A stretch of 64,000 nt of DNA from Prevotellaceae bacterium. Its GTDB lineage: Bacteria > Bacteroidota > Bacteroidia > Bacteroidales > Bacteroidaceae. The notes under the pieces are model-generated. The model saw only the letters and a program-made list of their open reading frames with translations, made no database searches and had not been told where the DNA came from. A program made the position numbers and the translations under genes. Shown piece by piece: positions 37,111-46,811 of the stretch. Position 1 is the stretch's first letter. The number at the start of each line of letters is the position of its first letter. The DNA lies in the NCBI GenBank assembly GCA_028726625.1, contig JAQYPT010000090.1, forward strand, positions 1 through 64,000. The letters run 5' to 3'.

Positions 37111-38643
37111 ATGAATCATCAAAGCCCAACTGGGAATAGGACTATTGCAAAAAATGCAACGATGCTATACTTACGGATGTTTGTAAGTATGATAATTGGC
37201 TTTTATACTTCACGAGTAGTGCTGAAAGCTCTTGGCGTTTCTGATTATGGAATATACAATTTAGTCGGTGGATTCGTTGTTTTAGTGAATATGGTAAGCA
37301 CAGCTCTTAATGGTGCCACATCCAGATTTCTTACCTATAGTTTGGGACAGGGTGTTTTCAAGGAATTACAAAAGACGTTTTCTACTGCTGTTTTTATCCA
37401 CATAGGTTTATCTTTGTTATTTTTAATATTAGCAGAGACAATAGGTTTGTGGTTCGTGAATTATCAGTTGGTGATACCTCTTGAGAGATTAACTGCAGCC
37501 AATTGGGTTTATCAAGCTGCGGTAATCTCGACTATTTTGGGTATACTTCAGGTTCCTTATAATTCACTGATTATCTCTCATGAACGATTTGGTATTTTTG
37601 CTGCCATTGACATTTTAACATCATGTTTGAAACTGCTCATAGCCATTATCGTGTTATATTCTTCATACGATCATCTGATCCTCTATAGTCTTCTTTATGC
37701 TTTCATAACAGTTGCCGTTATTATTTTTTATCATTTTTACTCAACCCATCATTTTCAAGAGAGTAAACTCATATTCCAAATAGATTGGACCACATTCCGT
37801 GAGATGATAAGATTTTCCGGATGGACTCTATTTGGCAGCACGTCTTTGACATTGTCGCAGCAAGGAACAAATATAATATTTAATAATTTCTATGGTACAA
37901 TTATAAATGCTGCGGTTGGAGTGGCTAATCAGGTTCAGGCCATTCTCTATTCATTTATAGGAAACATTTCAGCAGCATTTAATCCACAGATTATAAAGGA
38001 ATATGCACAACAAAATTTTGAACGTGTAGATTTTCTCATTAATTTGGGCGCAAAATTTTCATCATTGATGATATTGTTGGTTTCTGTACCAGTGATTTGC
38101 GAAATGGAAACATTAATGGGATGGTGGCTTGTAGAGATACCAGAAGGAGCTGTTGCTATTTGTCAGATAGCATTGATATCAAATTTTTTTAATAGTTTTA
38201 CTCCTTTGGTATATACTGCAATAACTGCGAGCGGATATGTTCGCTATGTAAATGTTGCCAATGGTATATTGTTCTTACTTCGTTTACCAATTGCCTATTT
38301 TTTGCTGTTATACTTTCATTCTTATACATTAGTTTTGATGGTTTGTTTGTACATACCAATAGCTTCAGGTATAATCAATTTAATCAATTTGAATCAATGT
38401 ATGCCGATGCTTTCGATTAGGCGTTTTATCTGTAAAACCTATCTCCCAATTACTCTTATAGGTTTTTTTTCTTTAATGATAGGATTAATGCTTATGAATC
38501 AAATTGTTAGTCCTACATGTCGGTTTATCAGTGTTTTTATTTTTCCCGCATGTTTTGTTTTTTTATCTGCTTACACTTTTATCCTAAACGAGGGTGAGAG
38601 AAATACAATCAAACATTTAATTAACGTTATTATACACAGATGA
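37111..38643 (+). CDS. wzx: Oligosaccharide flippase (Wzx-like, MOP superfamily)
   Basis: 510 aa with about 12-14 hydrophobic segments. It flips the lipid-linked repeat unit across the inner membrane. N-terminal IAKNATMLYLRMFVSMIIGFYTSRVVLKALG is characteristic of Wzx in Bacteroidetes polysaccharide loci. It marks the start of the AT-rich core. The stop overlaps the start of the next gene by four bases (ATGA), indicating coupling. Confidence 0.93.
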   Translation: MNHQSPTGNRTIAKNATMLYLRMFVSMIIGFYTSRVVLKALGVSDYGIYNLVGGFVVLVNMVSTALNGATSRFLTYSLGQGVFKELQKTFSTAVFIHIGLSLLFLILAETIGLWFVNYQLVIPLERLTAANWVYQAAVISTILGILQVPYNSLIISHERFGIFAAIDILTSCLKLLIAIIVLYSSYDHLILYSLLYAFITVAVIIFYHFYSTHHFQESKLIFQIDWTTFREMIRFSGWTLFGSTSLTLSQQGTNIIFNNFYGTIINAAVGVANQVQAILYSFIGNISAAFNPQIIKEYAQQNFERVDFLINLGAKFSSLMILLVSVPVICEMETLMGWWLVEIPEGAVAICQIALISNFFNSFTPLVYTAITASGYVRYVNVANGILFLLRLPIAYFLLLYFHSYTLVLMVCLYIPIASGIINLINLNQCMPMLSIRRFICKTYLPITLIGFFSLMIGLMLMNQIVSPTCRFISVFIFPACFVFLSAYTFILNEGERNTIKHLINVIIHR

Positions 38644-39782
38644 AGAACGTATCTGATGTAAAAGATTGTTTTGGCTGTGGGGTATGTGCAACTGCGTGTC
38701 CCATGAGCACAATATCCATCAAATTAAATAAAAACGGATTTTACGAGCCTCAGGTTGATGAAAGCCGATGTATTGATTGTGCAATATGTCGAAATGTATG
38801 CAGCTTTGTCAATCCCGGATTAAGTCTGGAGAATCCGGAAACCGCAAGTTATGCTTCGTGGAGCAATGATGACAATATAAGACAGCAAGCCTCCTCCGGC
38901 GGGGTTGGTTTTGAAATCGGCAGATATTTAATAGGTAAGGGATATAAAGCATGTGGCGTTAGATATAACGTAGAAAAGCGACGGGCAGAACATTATATAG
39001 CTGACAATATTGAAGATTACAAGGCATCGATAGGCTCTAAATATATTCAAAGTTATACTTTTGAAGGTTTCAAGGCTATAAATCTGAAGGAAAAATATTT
39101 GGTTACCGGAACACCCTGTCAGATAGATTCTTTTCGGCGCTATGTTAGAAAGTTCAGAAAAGAAGACAATTTTGTATTGGTGGACTTCTTCTGTCATGGT
39201 GTCCCGTCCATGTGGATGTGGTATAACTATTTACACATTAATCAACCTAAAGTGGACGGTTTGCGCTCGGTTACCTGGCGAAACAAACGGACTGGTTGGC
39301 ATGATTCATGGGCAATGAACTTGCAAGGTAAGACCAAGGAAGTTTATAGTTTGATGTCGAAAGATGATTTGTTTTACAGACTCTTTTTAGGCGATTGGTG
39401 TATGAATCCGACCTGTGTTAAGGATTGCAAGTTTAAGTATAAAGCTTCTTCTGCAGATATTCGGATAGGAGATTTGTGGGGAAATACCTATAAAGACGAT
39501 GAAAAAGGTGTCAGTGCAGCTATAGCCTTTACGGAAAAAGGTAACCAAATTTTAAGGGAATTGGAGTATTGTACTTTAAGATCGCATTCTTTTGAAGTTG
39601 TCGCAGAGGGGCAAATGAAGCAGAATGCGGGAAATGCGTTATTATATCCTGTCATAAAAGCATTATTGAATCGAAGTCAGAGACATTCCCAAGCAACATG
39701 GGATATGCTTACAAAAGTTCAGTTTTATTTGAGCATTCCATCAATATTGAAGTATAAAATAAAACAAAAACTGGGAAAGTGA
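38640..39782 (+). CDS. Coenzyme F420 hydrogenase beta subunit-like Fe-S protein
   Basis: 380 aa. Two N-terminal [4Fe-4S] ferredoxin motifs (CFGCGVCATACP and CIDCAICRNVC) precede the FrhB-type N- and C-terminal domains (LVTGTPCQIDSFRR, DFFCHGVPS, WGNTYKDDEKGVSAA). Homologues sit in polysaccharide clusters next to pyruvyl transferases, as here; the true reaction in non-methanogens is unknown. It is coupled at both ends: ATGA with wzx and GTGA with the next gene. Confidence 0.92.
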   Translation: MKNVSDVKDCFGCGVCATACPMSTISIKLNKNGFYEPQVDESRCIDCAICRNVCSFVNPGLSLENPETASYASWSNDDNIRQQASSGGVGFEIGRYLIGKGYKACGVRYNVEKRRAEHYIADNIEDYKASIGSKYIQSYTFEGFKAINLKEKYLVTGTPCQIDSFRRYVRKFRKEDNFVLVDFFCHGVPSMWMWYNYLHINQPKVDGLRSVTWRNKRTGWHDSWAMNLQGKTKEVYSLMSKDDLFYRLFLGDWCMNPTCVKDCKFKYKASSADIRIGDLWGNTYKDDEKGVSAAIAFTEKGNQILRELEYCTLRSHSFEVVAEGQMKQNAGNALLYPVIKALLNRSQRHSQATWDMLTKVQFYLSIPSILKYKIKQKLGK

Positions 39783-40897
39783 AAATAGGAATCATTACAA
39801 TGCATCGAGTACTCAATTTCGGATCTGCCTTACAAGCGTATGCTCTTCAGCAGGCCCTATTGAAATTGGGTTATGACAATGAGATTATCGACTATGTCTT
39901 TCCTCATGAAACAGATGTCCCTCTTTTGATGAGGGCAAACCTCTTTCTTAGAAAGAAAATATATGAAATGAGAACCGGAGCTTTTTTCGCAAAAAAGAAA
40001 GAAGGCTATTTCAAAGCATTTCGTAAACAGTTCTTGGCGTTATCAGACAAGACATATACCAGGGAATCTATTCTGTCGGATCCTCCTGCATACGATCTAT
40101 ATATGACTGGAAGCGACCAAGTTTGGAACCCTCTGTGGATGAAAGACGATACTAATTTTTTACTTTCCTTTGTGAGAAACAAGGAGAAAATATCCTATGC
40201 GTCAAGTTTTGTGGCAGATGCAATTCCGGAGGAAAGCAAACCTATCTATAAGAAATACTTACAAGAATACAAACATATAACAGTCCGTGAAAACTCCGGA
40301 GAGAAGATAGTTAAGGAATTGCTTGACGGACGGAAGGCACCCGTTGTCTGTGACCCAACGCTTTTGCTGGATCAGGAAGACTATATCAAAATAGCAAAGA
40401 AACCTCCACTTGATATTCATGGTCCATATCTTTTAGTTTATATCCTGGACTACATGTTCAATCCGTTTCCTGAAGTGAATAATATTGTAAGGAATATTGC
40501 TGAAACCTTAGGATTACCGGTTGTTTATATTGGTGGTAAATATACAGTCTACGATTCACATTGTCTGTTTATAGAGCATATTGGACCATGCGAGTTTATT
40601 TGGCTGTTTCAGCATGCCAAGTTCGTGATAACAACGTCTTTTCATGGAACGGCATTTGCAACTGTATTTGAGAAGCCGTTGTTAGCCGTTGTCAAGACGG
40701 CTAATGATAAGGATGGACGTGTCACAACCCTAATGAAGAATGTTGGTAATGAAAAAGCTATAACATCTTTCACAAGTCATATAAACTATGATAGAAGAAA
40801 ATTATACCAGTTTAAAGCTAACACATTGAAGTATAAAAAACATAGAGTGATGTCTTTGCGGCAATTGGATGTTATGGTAGAGCAGGTTACTAATTAA
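39779..40897 (+). CDS. Polysaccharide pyruvyl transferase family protein
   Basis: 372 aa, starting at GTG 39779, which overlaps the preceding TGA. Characteristic text: GIITMHRVLNFGSALQAYALQQAL, MTGSDQVWNP, SYASSFV and the C-terminal FVITTSFHGTAFATVFEKPL. The family transfers pyruvate from PEP as a ketal, or acts as a glycosyltransferase-fold partner. A partial second copy of its 3' region lies at 42079-42321. Confidence 0.92.
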   Translation: MKIGIITMHRVLNFGSALQAYALQQALLKLGYDNEIIDYVFPHETDVPLLMRANLFLRKKIYEMRTGAFFAKKKEGYFKAFRKQFLALSDKTYTRESILSDPPAYDLYMTGSDQVWNPLWMKDDTNFLLSFVRNKEKISYASSFVADAIPEESKPIYKKYLQEYKHITVRENSGEKIVKELLDGRKAPVVCDPTLLLDQEDYIKIAKKPPLDIHGPYLLVYILDYMFNPFPEVNNIVRNIAETLGLPVVYIGGKYTVYDSHCLFIEHIGPCEFIWLFQHAKFVITTSFHGTAFATVFEKPLLAVVKTANDKDGRVTTLMKNVGNEKAITSFTSHINYDRRKLYQFKANTLKYKKHRVMSLRQLDVMVEQVTN

Positions 40898-40902
40898 AAA
40901 AA

Positions 40903-42057
40903 ATGGATTTAATTTTAAATGCAACAAGTTACATGGACACGCACAATTTACAGAAGCGTTTAATCAATTTTGATTTGCTTAGAGTAGCTGCAATGTTTGG
41001 AATTGTGGTGTTACATTACTTTACTCATGGTTTGTATAAACATTTTGAGATTTACTCGGGAGGGGCAATGTGGTGGTCTTTGTCTACGTATAATTTCATT
41101 ATGTCAGAAATTGTATATGAGATATGCCATATTGCTGTGAATTGTTATGTTATGATAACGGGCTATTTTATGATAACAAAACCTTTTAAGCTGAACAGGT
41201 TGACAGTATTATGGGTTGAGGTGTTGTTTTATGCTGTGGGGTTGTATGCGGTCTTGTGTTGTATGGGCTTTCAAACGTTCCGTGTAAAAGAGCTGATAAA
41301 CGCAGTATTTCCTATCACTTTTAAGGAATATTGGTTTATGACCAATTATATGGGTTTGCTCATTTTTGCTCCAGTCTTGAATGTCTTTGTTCATCATGTT
41401 AGTAAAAGCAAGTATTTGTTGACATTAATAGGATTGGGAGGAATAAGCTTAACTTTATTAGTGAAGTTCCCTTTAGGTGACACTTTTGGTGGAAGTTATG
41501 GATTATTGTGGTTTATTTTTTTATATTTGGTTGCTGGTTATGTTAGACTATATGCAAAAAGTTTGAATCAATATGGCAGAAAAGCCATTGTCGCTGCGAT
41601 TATTACTTTTACATATCATGCCTTGATGGCTATACTTATCTCTGTATTTCATGGTACGAGTATTACACCTTTTGGTTTTAGCTATAATGGTTTTTTGTTT
41701 TTTTTCTCGCTCTATGTCTTTCTTTGGGTTAGAGGTTTAACCATAAAGGAAAATGTTTTGACAAGATGCCTCGTTAAGATAGCGCCTTATACACTTGCAG
41801 TCTATCTGATAAGTGATAATGTGATGGTGAGGAAAATATTATGGGGGGAGATATTCGTATGTCAAGGAATGCTTAATGATAGTTTGTTTATATTCAAAAT
41901 GTTAACGAGTTGTTTTATAATTTTCACAATATGTATAAGCATCGATTGGTGCAGAAAAAAAATATTTGAAATATCAGGAATAAATTACATCATACGTTTA
42001 ATATCTGAAAAGATAGAGTGCGTGTTAAAACGCGCCGTTATTACATTTGATTCATAA
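40903..42057 (+). CDS. Acyltransferase family 3 membrane protein
   Basis: 384 aa with about ten TM segments. N-terminal INFDLLRVAAMFGIVVLHYF carries the conserved Arg and His of the acyltransferase-3 family, which O-acetylates or succinylates glycans from the cytoplasmic side. The start could also be the ATG at 40933 (MDTHNLQK). Strongly AT-rich DNA. Likely decorates the repeat unit. Confidence 0.9.
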   Translation: MDLILNATSYMDTHNLQKRLINFDLLRVAAMFGIVVLHYFTHGLYKHFEIYSGGAMWWSLSTYNFIMSEIVYEICHIAVNCYVMITGYFMITKPFKLNRLTVLWVEVLFYAVGLYAVLCCMGFQTFRVKELINAVFPITFKEYWFMTNYMGLLIFAPVLNVFVHHVSKSKYLLTLIGLGGISLTLLVKFPLGDTFGGSYGLLWFIFLYLVAGYVRLYAKSLNQYGRKAIVAAIITFTYHALMAILISVFHGTSITPFGFSYNGFLFFFSLYVFLWVRGLTIKENVLTRCLVKIAPYTLAVYLISDNVMVRKILWGEIFVCQGMLNDSLFIFKMLTSCFIIFTICISIDWCRKKIFEISGINYIIRLISEKIECVLKRAVITFDS

Positions 42058-42078
42058 TAATATTAAGAATATAAACAT

Positions 42079-42321
42079 ATGTGTACTTCTGAATGGTATT
42101 GTAAGACGATGTATGGTTCGCCACGCATCGTTAACTATTACGAGAAGTCGTTGTTATCCGTTGTCAAGAAAGCTAATGATAAGGATGGCCGGCTCACAAC
42201 CCTAATGAAGAAAGTTGGGAATGAAAAAGCCATAACGTCATATATACCTATCAAGACCAGCAATAATACCAGCTTAGGGCAGATAGTGAAAAGTATAAAG
42301 AATGTAAACGGGAATCTTTAG
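42079..42321 (+). pseudogene. Remnant 3' end of a second pyruvyl transferase gene
   Basis: An 80-codon ORF whose YYEKSLLSVVKKANDKDG... matches FEKPLLAVVKTANDKDG... of the intact gene. By eye about 11 mismatches fall in 98 bases (42142-42239 against 40670-40767). The first three quarters of the gene are missing, and the ends differ from the intact copy, so it comes from a diverged relative rather than a recent tandem duplication. Confidence 0.8.
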
Positions 42322-42361
42322 TGCAGCTAAGGCCAATGGTAAACTAAGTTCATATAGAAGA

Positions 42362-43021
42362 ATGGCAAGGATAAACGGACATATTCATGGGTTGTGCCAT
42401 CGGTTGTTGAAGTATCCTCGACTATGGTATCATAAACATAAATCGAGACGACTTGTCAATCAAGATTTTTCTCTATTTTGTAATAACTGTACGGGTGGAG
42501 TTATATTGCATGATTTAAGTCTGCGATTCAATTCGCCTACGATTAATCTCAATATTCAACCAAAAGACTTTATAAAATTTATCAGAAATCTGAAAGATTA
42601 TATGCGTTGTGAGTTGGAGGAAATTCATGACGCGTCAGTAGATTTTCCCGTGGGCCGTCTTTCATTGCCAAATGGGGGAGACGTGTGTATTAAATTCGTG
42701 CACTACAGCTCTTTTAAATGTGCTAAGGAGAAGTGGGAAGAGCGTAAAAACAGAATCGACTGGAACAACGTTTTTGTTTTGTTAGAGGGACCATCTTTCA
42801 GTTCTGAACTATTGGATATGTGTGCAGAGGTAGAATATCCACTTTCTGTGATGGGCCCTAAAAATGCAGAATTCGAATCTGCTTACCCATTCTACCATGG
42901 ATTTAAGTGGTATAACAACTGGCGTTCCGGCAAATCTTTGATTTATAAGCATATCTTTAGTTTGAAACGTTATTTGGATGATTTCGATTATATCAGTTTT
43001 TTGAATGGAAATAAAAGTTAG
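42362..43021 (+). CDS. DUF1919 family protein (exopolysaccharide biosynthesis)
   Basis: 219 aa. The signature FCNNCTGGVILHDLSLRFNSPT near residue 38 and the later FVHYSSFKCAKEKWEERKNRI with YPFYHGFKW are typical of DUF1919 proteins found in capsule and exopolysaccharide clusters. A GT-like or acyltransferase-like role has been suggested by context only. Its end overlaps the next GT gene by 17 bases. Confidence 0.88.
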   Translation: MARINGHIHGLCHRLLKYPRLWYHKHKSRRLVNQDFSLFCNNCTGGVILHDLSLRFNSPTINLNIQPKDFIKFIRNLKDYMRCELEEIHDASVDFPVGRLSLPNGGDVCIKFVHYSSFKCAKEKWEERKNRIDWNNVFVLLEGPSFSSELLDMCAEVEYPLSVMGPKNAEFESAYPFYHGFKWYNNWRSGKSLIYKHIFSLKRYLDDFDYISFLNGNKS

Positions 43022-43961
43022 CATTGTCATACCGGTATATAAGGTAGAAAAATACATCGAGCGTTGTTTGCGGTCGGTGTTCAATCAAACCTATGCGAGT
43101 ATAGAATGTATTATCGTCAATGATTGTACACCTGATAACAGTTTTATTATTGCAAAAGAATTAGTAGAATCTTATCAGGGTAGTATCGATTTTAAATTTG
43201 TCGAACATGAAAAAAACATGGGGTTGTCCGAAGCTCGGAATACTGGTATTAAAATGGCAACCGGACGTTATTATTTTTTCTTGGACAGCGATGATGCCAT
43301 ACTACCTACATCTATTGAGAAATTGGTTGAGACGGCATTGTTAAATGATTGCCCCGAAATAGTTATGGGAGTAACCAAGGGTGTGGATGCCAATGGAAAC
43401 AATGTAGAGGTGAGTTCTGCCCAAACAAGAAGTTTCCATGGCAATTCAGAAGTCTTTCAAGGTTATCTTAACAATCTCTGGTATGTAATTGCATGTAACA
43501 AATTGGTTAGGAAAGATGTTTTTGCTGATCATAAAACTTTTTTTTTGCCGGGAATCACGCATGAAGATGTGATGTGGAGTTTTGAAATATCGACCTATGT
43601 AAATACATTAATTTTATGTAGTGATGTAACATATCATTATTATATTGGCGATTCCAATTCTATTAGTAGGTCACCCTGGAATACAAAGCGTATTAATGAT
43701 AGCATCTTGATTCTTGAAAAGAAAGCGACTTATATCGGAAAGGTATCAGATGATAGACTGTTAACACAGCATATTGAAGAAGAGGGTATTAACTTGGTTT
43801 ATTCTTTGTTTAGAAATGACGTGTCTTCAAATGACATGAGAGAATATATTAAACGTATAAAGAAAATAACATCTAACAATCCTACGAAAAAAAAACACGA
43901 TGTAAATGTTCCATTGTACAGAAAGCTAGTATACTATTTTTATATGGTTATTTATTCTTAG
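43005..43961 (+). CDS. Glycosyltransferase family 2
   Basis: 318 aa, GT-A fold: SIVIPVYKVEKYIERCLRSVFNQT, NDCTPDNS, LSEARNTGIKMATG and the metal-binding YFFLDSDDAILP. Donor and acceptor cannot be read from the sequence. A run of nine T near 43540 and nine A near 43890 lie in the coding frame. Confidence 0.93.
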   Translation: MEIKVSIVIPVYKVEKYIERCLRSVFNQTYASIECIIVNDCTPDNSFIIAKELVESYQGSIDFKFVEHEKNMGLSEARNTGIKMATGRYYFFLDSDDAILPTSIEKLVETALLNDCPEIVMGVTKGVDANGNNVEVSSAQTRSFHGNSEVFQGYLNNLWYVIACNKLVRKDVFADHKTFFLPGITHEDVMWSFEISTYVNTLILCSDVTYHYYIGDSNSISRSPWNTKRINDSILILEKKATYIGKVSDDRLLTQHIEEEGINLVYSLFRNDVSSNDMREYIKRIKKITSNNPTKKKHDVNVPLYRKLVYYFYMVIYS

Positions 43962-44003
43962 TCTTATATTCTGCAGTTTGAATTATACTTAATAATAGAT
44001 TGT

Positions 44004-44555
44004 ATGAATAGTATTATACAAAAAGACTTATATAGATATATTGGTAATGCAAGCAATTCTTGGCTACAGAAAATACGTTATGTTTTTTTTGTGCCAGGAT
44101 TTCAATATATATATATATATCGTAAATGTCAGCTATCAAAAATTCGAATTATAAAATTTTTTTGGTTGATCTTATTAAAGTTATGTTCCTTTTGGACAAA
44201 AATACAGATTCCTTATTCAACAGTAATCGCCGAGGGGTTTAGAATAGTTCATTTTGGGAATATAGTGATTAACCCTGATGCAAAAATTGGAAAGAATTTT
44301 AATATAGCGCAGGGTTGTTTGGTTGGCAATTCAAAGGGCAAGGTTGCAGGTGTGCCTGTAATAGGTAATAATGTATGCATGAATGCTAATAGTATAGTGA
44401 TAGGAGGAATCAGAATAGGTGATGATGTTTTAATAGCCCCGGGTGCGTTTGTTAATTTTGATGTACCTGATAACAGTATAGTTATTGGTAACCCTGGAAA
44501 GATAATAAACAGGAACTCTTCTCCAACCCAAAAATATATTGTATATCCTATATAG
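44004..44555 (+). CDS. Hexapeptide-repeat acyltransferase (serine acetyltransferase-like)
   Basis: 183 aa. An N-terminal helical part is followed by left-handed beta-helix repeats (IPYSTVIAEGFRIVHFG, VIGNNVCMNANSIVIGGIRIGDD) and the usual VPDNSIVIGNPGKII end. It resembles CysE-type acetyltransferases seen in glycan clusters; it could acetylate a sugar amine, including one made by the PglE/F-like pair, but that is inference. An (AT)8 tract lies in the frame at 44105-44120. Confidence 0.9.
   Translation: MNSIIQKDLYRYIGNASNSWLQKIRYVFFVPGFQYIYIYRKCQLSKIRIIKFFWLILLKLCSFWTKIQIPYSTVIAEGFRIVHFGNIVINPDAKIGKNFNIAQGCLVGNSKGKVAGVPVIGNNVCMNANSIVIGGIRIGDDVLIAPGAFVNFDVPDNSIVIGNPGKIINRNSSPTQKYIVYPI
44105..44120 (+). 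repeat. (AT)8 dinucleotide tract inside the acyltransferase gene
   Basis: Sixteen bases of alternating A and T in the coding frame, read as part of QYIYIYRKC. A change of one unit would shift the frame about 35 codons into the gene. Confidence 0.85.
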
Positions 44556-44600
44556 CATATAAGAGCTAATATTATATTCACCATATAAATATAGTATAAT

Positions 44601-45584
44601 ATGAGTAAATTACTTTCTATTCTAATTCCTGTGTATAATGGAGAAGCATATATTAATAGATGTTTGAATAGCATTGTACGGCAAGGTGGTTTTAATGAGG
44701 AGGTTGAGATAGTCATAATTAATGATGGCTCCAAGGATAATTCTTTAAGTATTTTAAAAGTATATGAAACTAAATATGATAACATACGTTTAATTTCTCG
44801 TGAAAATAAGGGTATTGGTCCAACCAGAAATGAATTACTTGACAATGTTTCAGGGAATTTCTTCTGGTTTATAGATGTTGACGACTATATTTCCACAAAT
44901 TCATTGTCGTATATCATGCCTTTATTACGTAATGACAAATATGATGTTTTAATGCTCGGTTATTATTGGGGAAATCAAGAAAGAGGAAGGCATGTAAAAT
45001 ATGCAGGTGAATACACTTCCGGATTATCTCTGACGGCAAATGGAATATATAATAACTCTTTATGGACAAGAGTGTATAGAACTTCTATTGTTCATAATAA
45101 TGATATTCGTTTTGATGATCTGTCAATGGGAGAGGATTTTGATTTTATTTTTCGTCTTATACCTTTAACTGGTAGAGTAAAATGTATTGACCATCAGTTA
45201 TACTATTACATGGAAAATCCTGTATCGGCAGTTTTTAATCCTAATATCGAACATAGACTAAACTCTTCTAAAGATACGATGAAATGTCTATTGAGAGCAA
45301 AGCAAATGATAGATAGGATTGATGATGTTAATACACAGAATGTTTTGTCAAAGCCTTATAGTATGTTTATAAAGGGATATATTCATTCAATTCTTACTTA
45401 TTCATTTCCTAAATCTTATAAAAGAGATGTTTTTAATAAAATGAGAACCTTAGCTTTGTTTAAGTATGCTAAGTTTCCTAATGATTTAAAGATGTCTTTA
45501 ATCTGTGAAATGATAAAGAATAAAAAGTTTACAGCTTTATTATTATATTTGGATTCGGTGTATATGAGATTACACGAAAATTAA
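44601..45584 (+). CDS. Glycosyltransferase family 2
   Basis: 327 aa, GT-A: SILIPVYNGEAYINRCLNSIV, INDGSKDNS, ENKGIGPTRNELL and the DxD-type FWFIDVDDYIST. Unknown donor. The most AT-rich stretch of the locus begins here. Confidence 0.93.
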   Translation: MSKLLSILIPVYNGEAYINRCLNSIVRQGGFNEEVEIVIINDGSKDNSLSILKVYETKYDNIRLISRENKGIGPTRNELLDNVSGNFFWFIDVDDYISTNSLSYIMPLLRNDKYDVLMLGYYWGNQERGRHVKYAGEYTSGLSLTANGIYNNSLWTRVYRTSIVHNNDIRFDDLSMGEDFDFIFRLIPLTGRVKCIDHQLYYYMENPVSAVFNPNIEHRLNSSKDTMKCLLRAKQMIDRIDDVNTQNVLSKPYSMFIKGYIHSILTYSFPKSYKRDVFNKMRTLALFKYAKFPNDLKMSLICEMIKNKKFTALLLYLDSVYMRLHEN

Positions 45585-45624
45585 CAGTTTTTACATCTAA
45601 TAGATCTTATCAATATATTTTTGC

Positions 45625-46800
45625 ATGTGGATTTATTTAATAATATTTTGTATTCCTGTTGTTTTTTTCTTCGGAAATAAGAAAACAATCAATAGGAGTA
45701 ATCATTTTCTTTTTTTGTATTTGTTATTTCTTGCCTTGTTTGTTGGATTTTCTGATATGCTTGGTGGGTATGATAGATACATATATGGTGAAGTATTTGA
45801 TACTATAGCTGATGTAACCACCAATCAGAGGAGCTATTTAGATAGTAATGTTTTTCTTTTTTTTCCAACTGAGCCTGGGTATATTATCCTAAATATATTG
45901 CTCTCATATATAACAGAAAACCGATATATTTTTATTTTTATTTATACGCTTATTATTTATACACTTTTATTCATCTCCTTAAAAAGATATGCTCAAAACT
46001 ATCCATTAACACTTGCTATATTTTTAGGATTGTGGTTTTTCTTTACGTTTACTTACCTGCGTCAGGTTTTAGGAGCTACAATAGCATGGCTCGGTATAGT
46101 ATATGTAATAGAGCGAAGGTTTTGGAAGTTTTTACTGGTTTTTCTTATAGCGTGGTCAATGCATAAATCTGCAATTATTTTTTTTCCAGTATATTTTATT
46201 CCGATAAAAAAATATCCTGCTCGAATTGTTTTACTTGTTATGGCTATTGCTCTTCTTATAGGGCTCTCACCTATACCAAATGCACTATTTAATGCATATG
46301 GAGATAGTTCTATAGTGGAGCAACAAGATGATTATAGCTCATCTGGTAGTATACGAATCGCGTATTTATTTGAAGCTTTTGTCTTCTTATACATTATCCT
46401 ATCTCAATATAAAGCAATAAGGAAAGAAAAAAGTGAAATTGTTTTGCTCAACATTGCTTTAATATTTTGTGCAATTTTGTTGATTTTTGCACGTTCGGAA
46501 AATGGCGGTAGGCTTTCATGGTATTATATAATAGGCTTGATTTTAACACTTTCTAATATTGGTAGTAGATATAGAAAAAAGAGTATGCTGAGTTTAGGAT
46601 TAGTCTTTCTGAGTTTGTTTTTATATGTTCGTATTTATTTCAGTTGGCAATCATTTTACTATCTTTATCCCTATAAAACTTTTTTTACAAACGGATATAG
46701 AAAGATGGATACGGTGCATGACATGTACGAATATGATGAGAAGTATGACGTAGAGAAGTTATACCGGCAACCCATAAGATGGAGTGTTAATTTAAAATAA
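45625..46800 (+). CDS. EpsG family polysaccharide polymerase (Wzy role)
   Basis: 391 aa with about ten TM helices. SDMLGGYDRYIYGEVF near residue 45, FTYLRQVLGATIAW and WSMHKSAIIFFPVYF match the EpsG family. It is the only candidate polymerase in the locus, so it probably does the Wzy step, joining repeat units in the periplasm. Confidence 0.88.
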   Translation: MWIYLIIFCIPVVFFFGNKKTINRSNHFLFLYLLFLALFVGFSDMLGGYDRYIYGEVFDTIADVTTNQRSYLDSNVFLFFPTEPGYIILNILLSYITENRYIFIFIYTLIIYTLLFISLKRYAQNYPLTLAIFLGLWFFFTFTYLRQVLGATIAWLGIVYVIERRFWKFLLVFLIAWSMHKSAIIFFPVYFIPIKKYPARIVLLVMAIALLIGLSPIPNALFNAYGDSSIVEQQDDYSSSGSIRIAYLFEAFVFLYIILSQYKAIRKEKSEIVLLNIALIFCAILLIFARSENGGRLSWYYIIGLILTLSNIGSRYRKKSMLSLGLVFLSLFLYVRIYFSWQSFYYLYPYKTFFTNGYRKMDTVHDMYEYDEKYDVEKLYRQPIRWSVNLK

Positions 46801-46811
46801 TAACAAATCTC

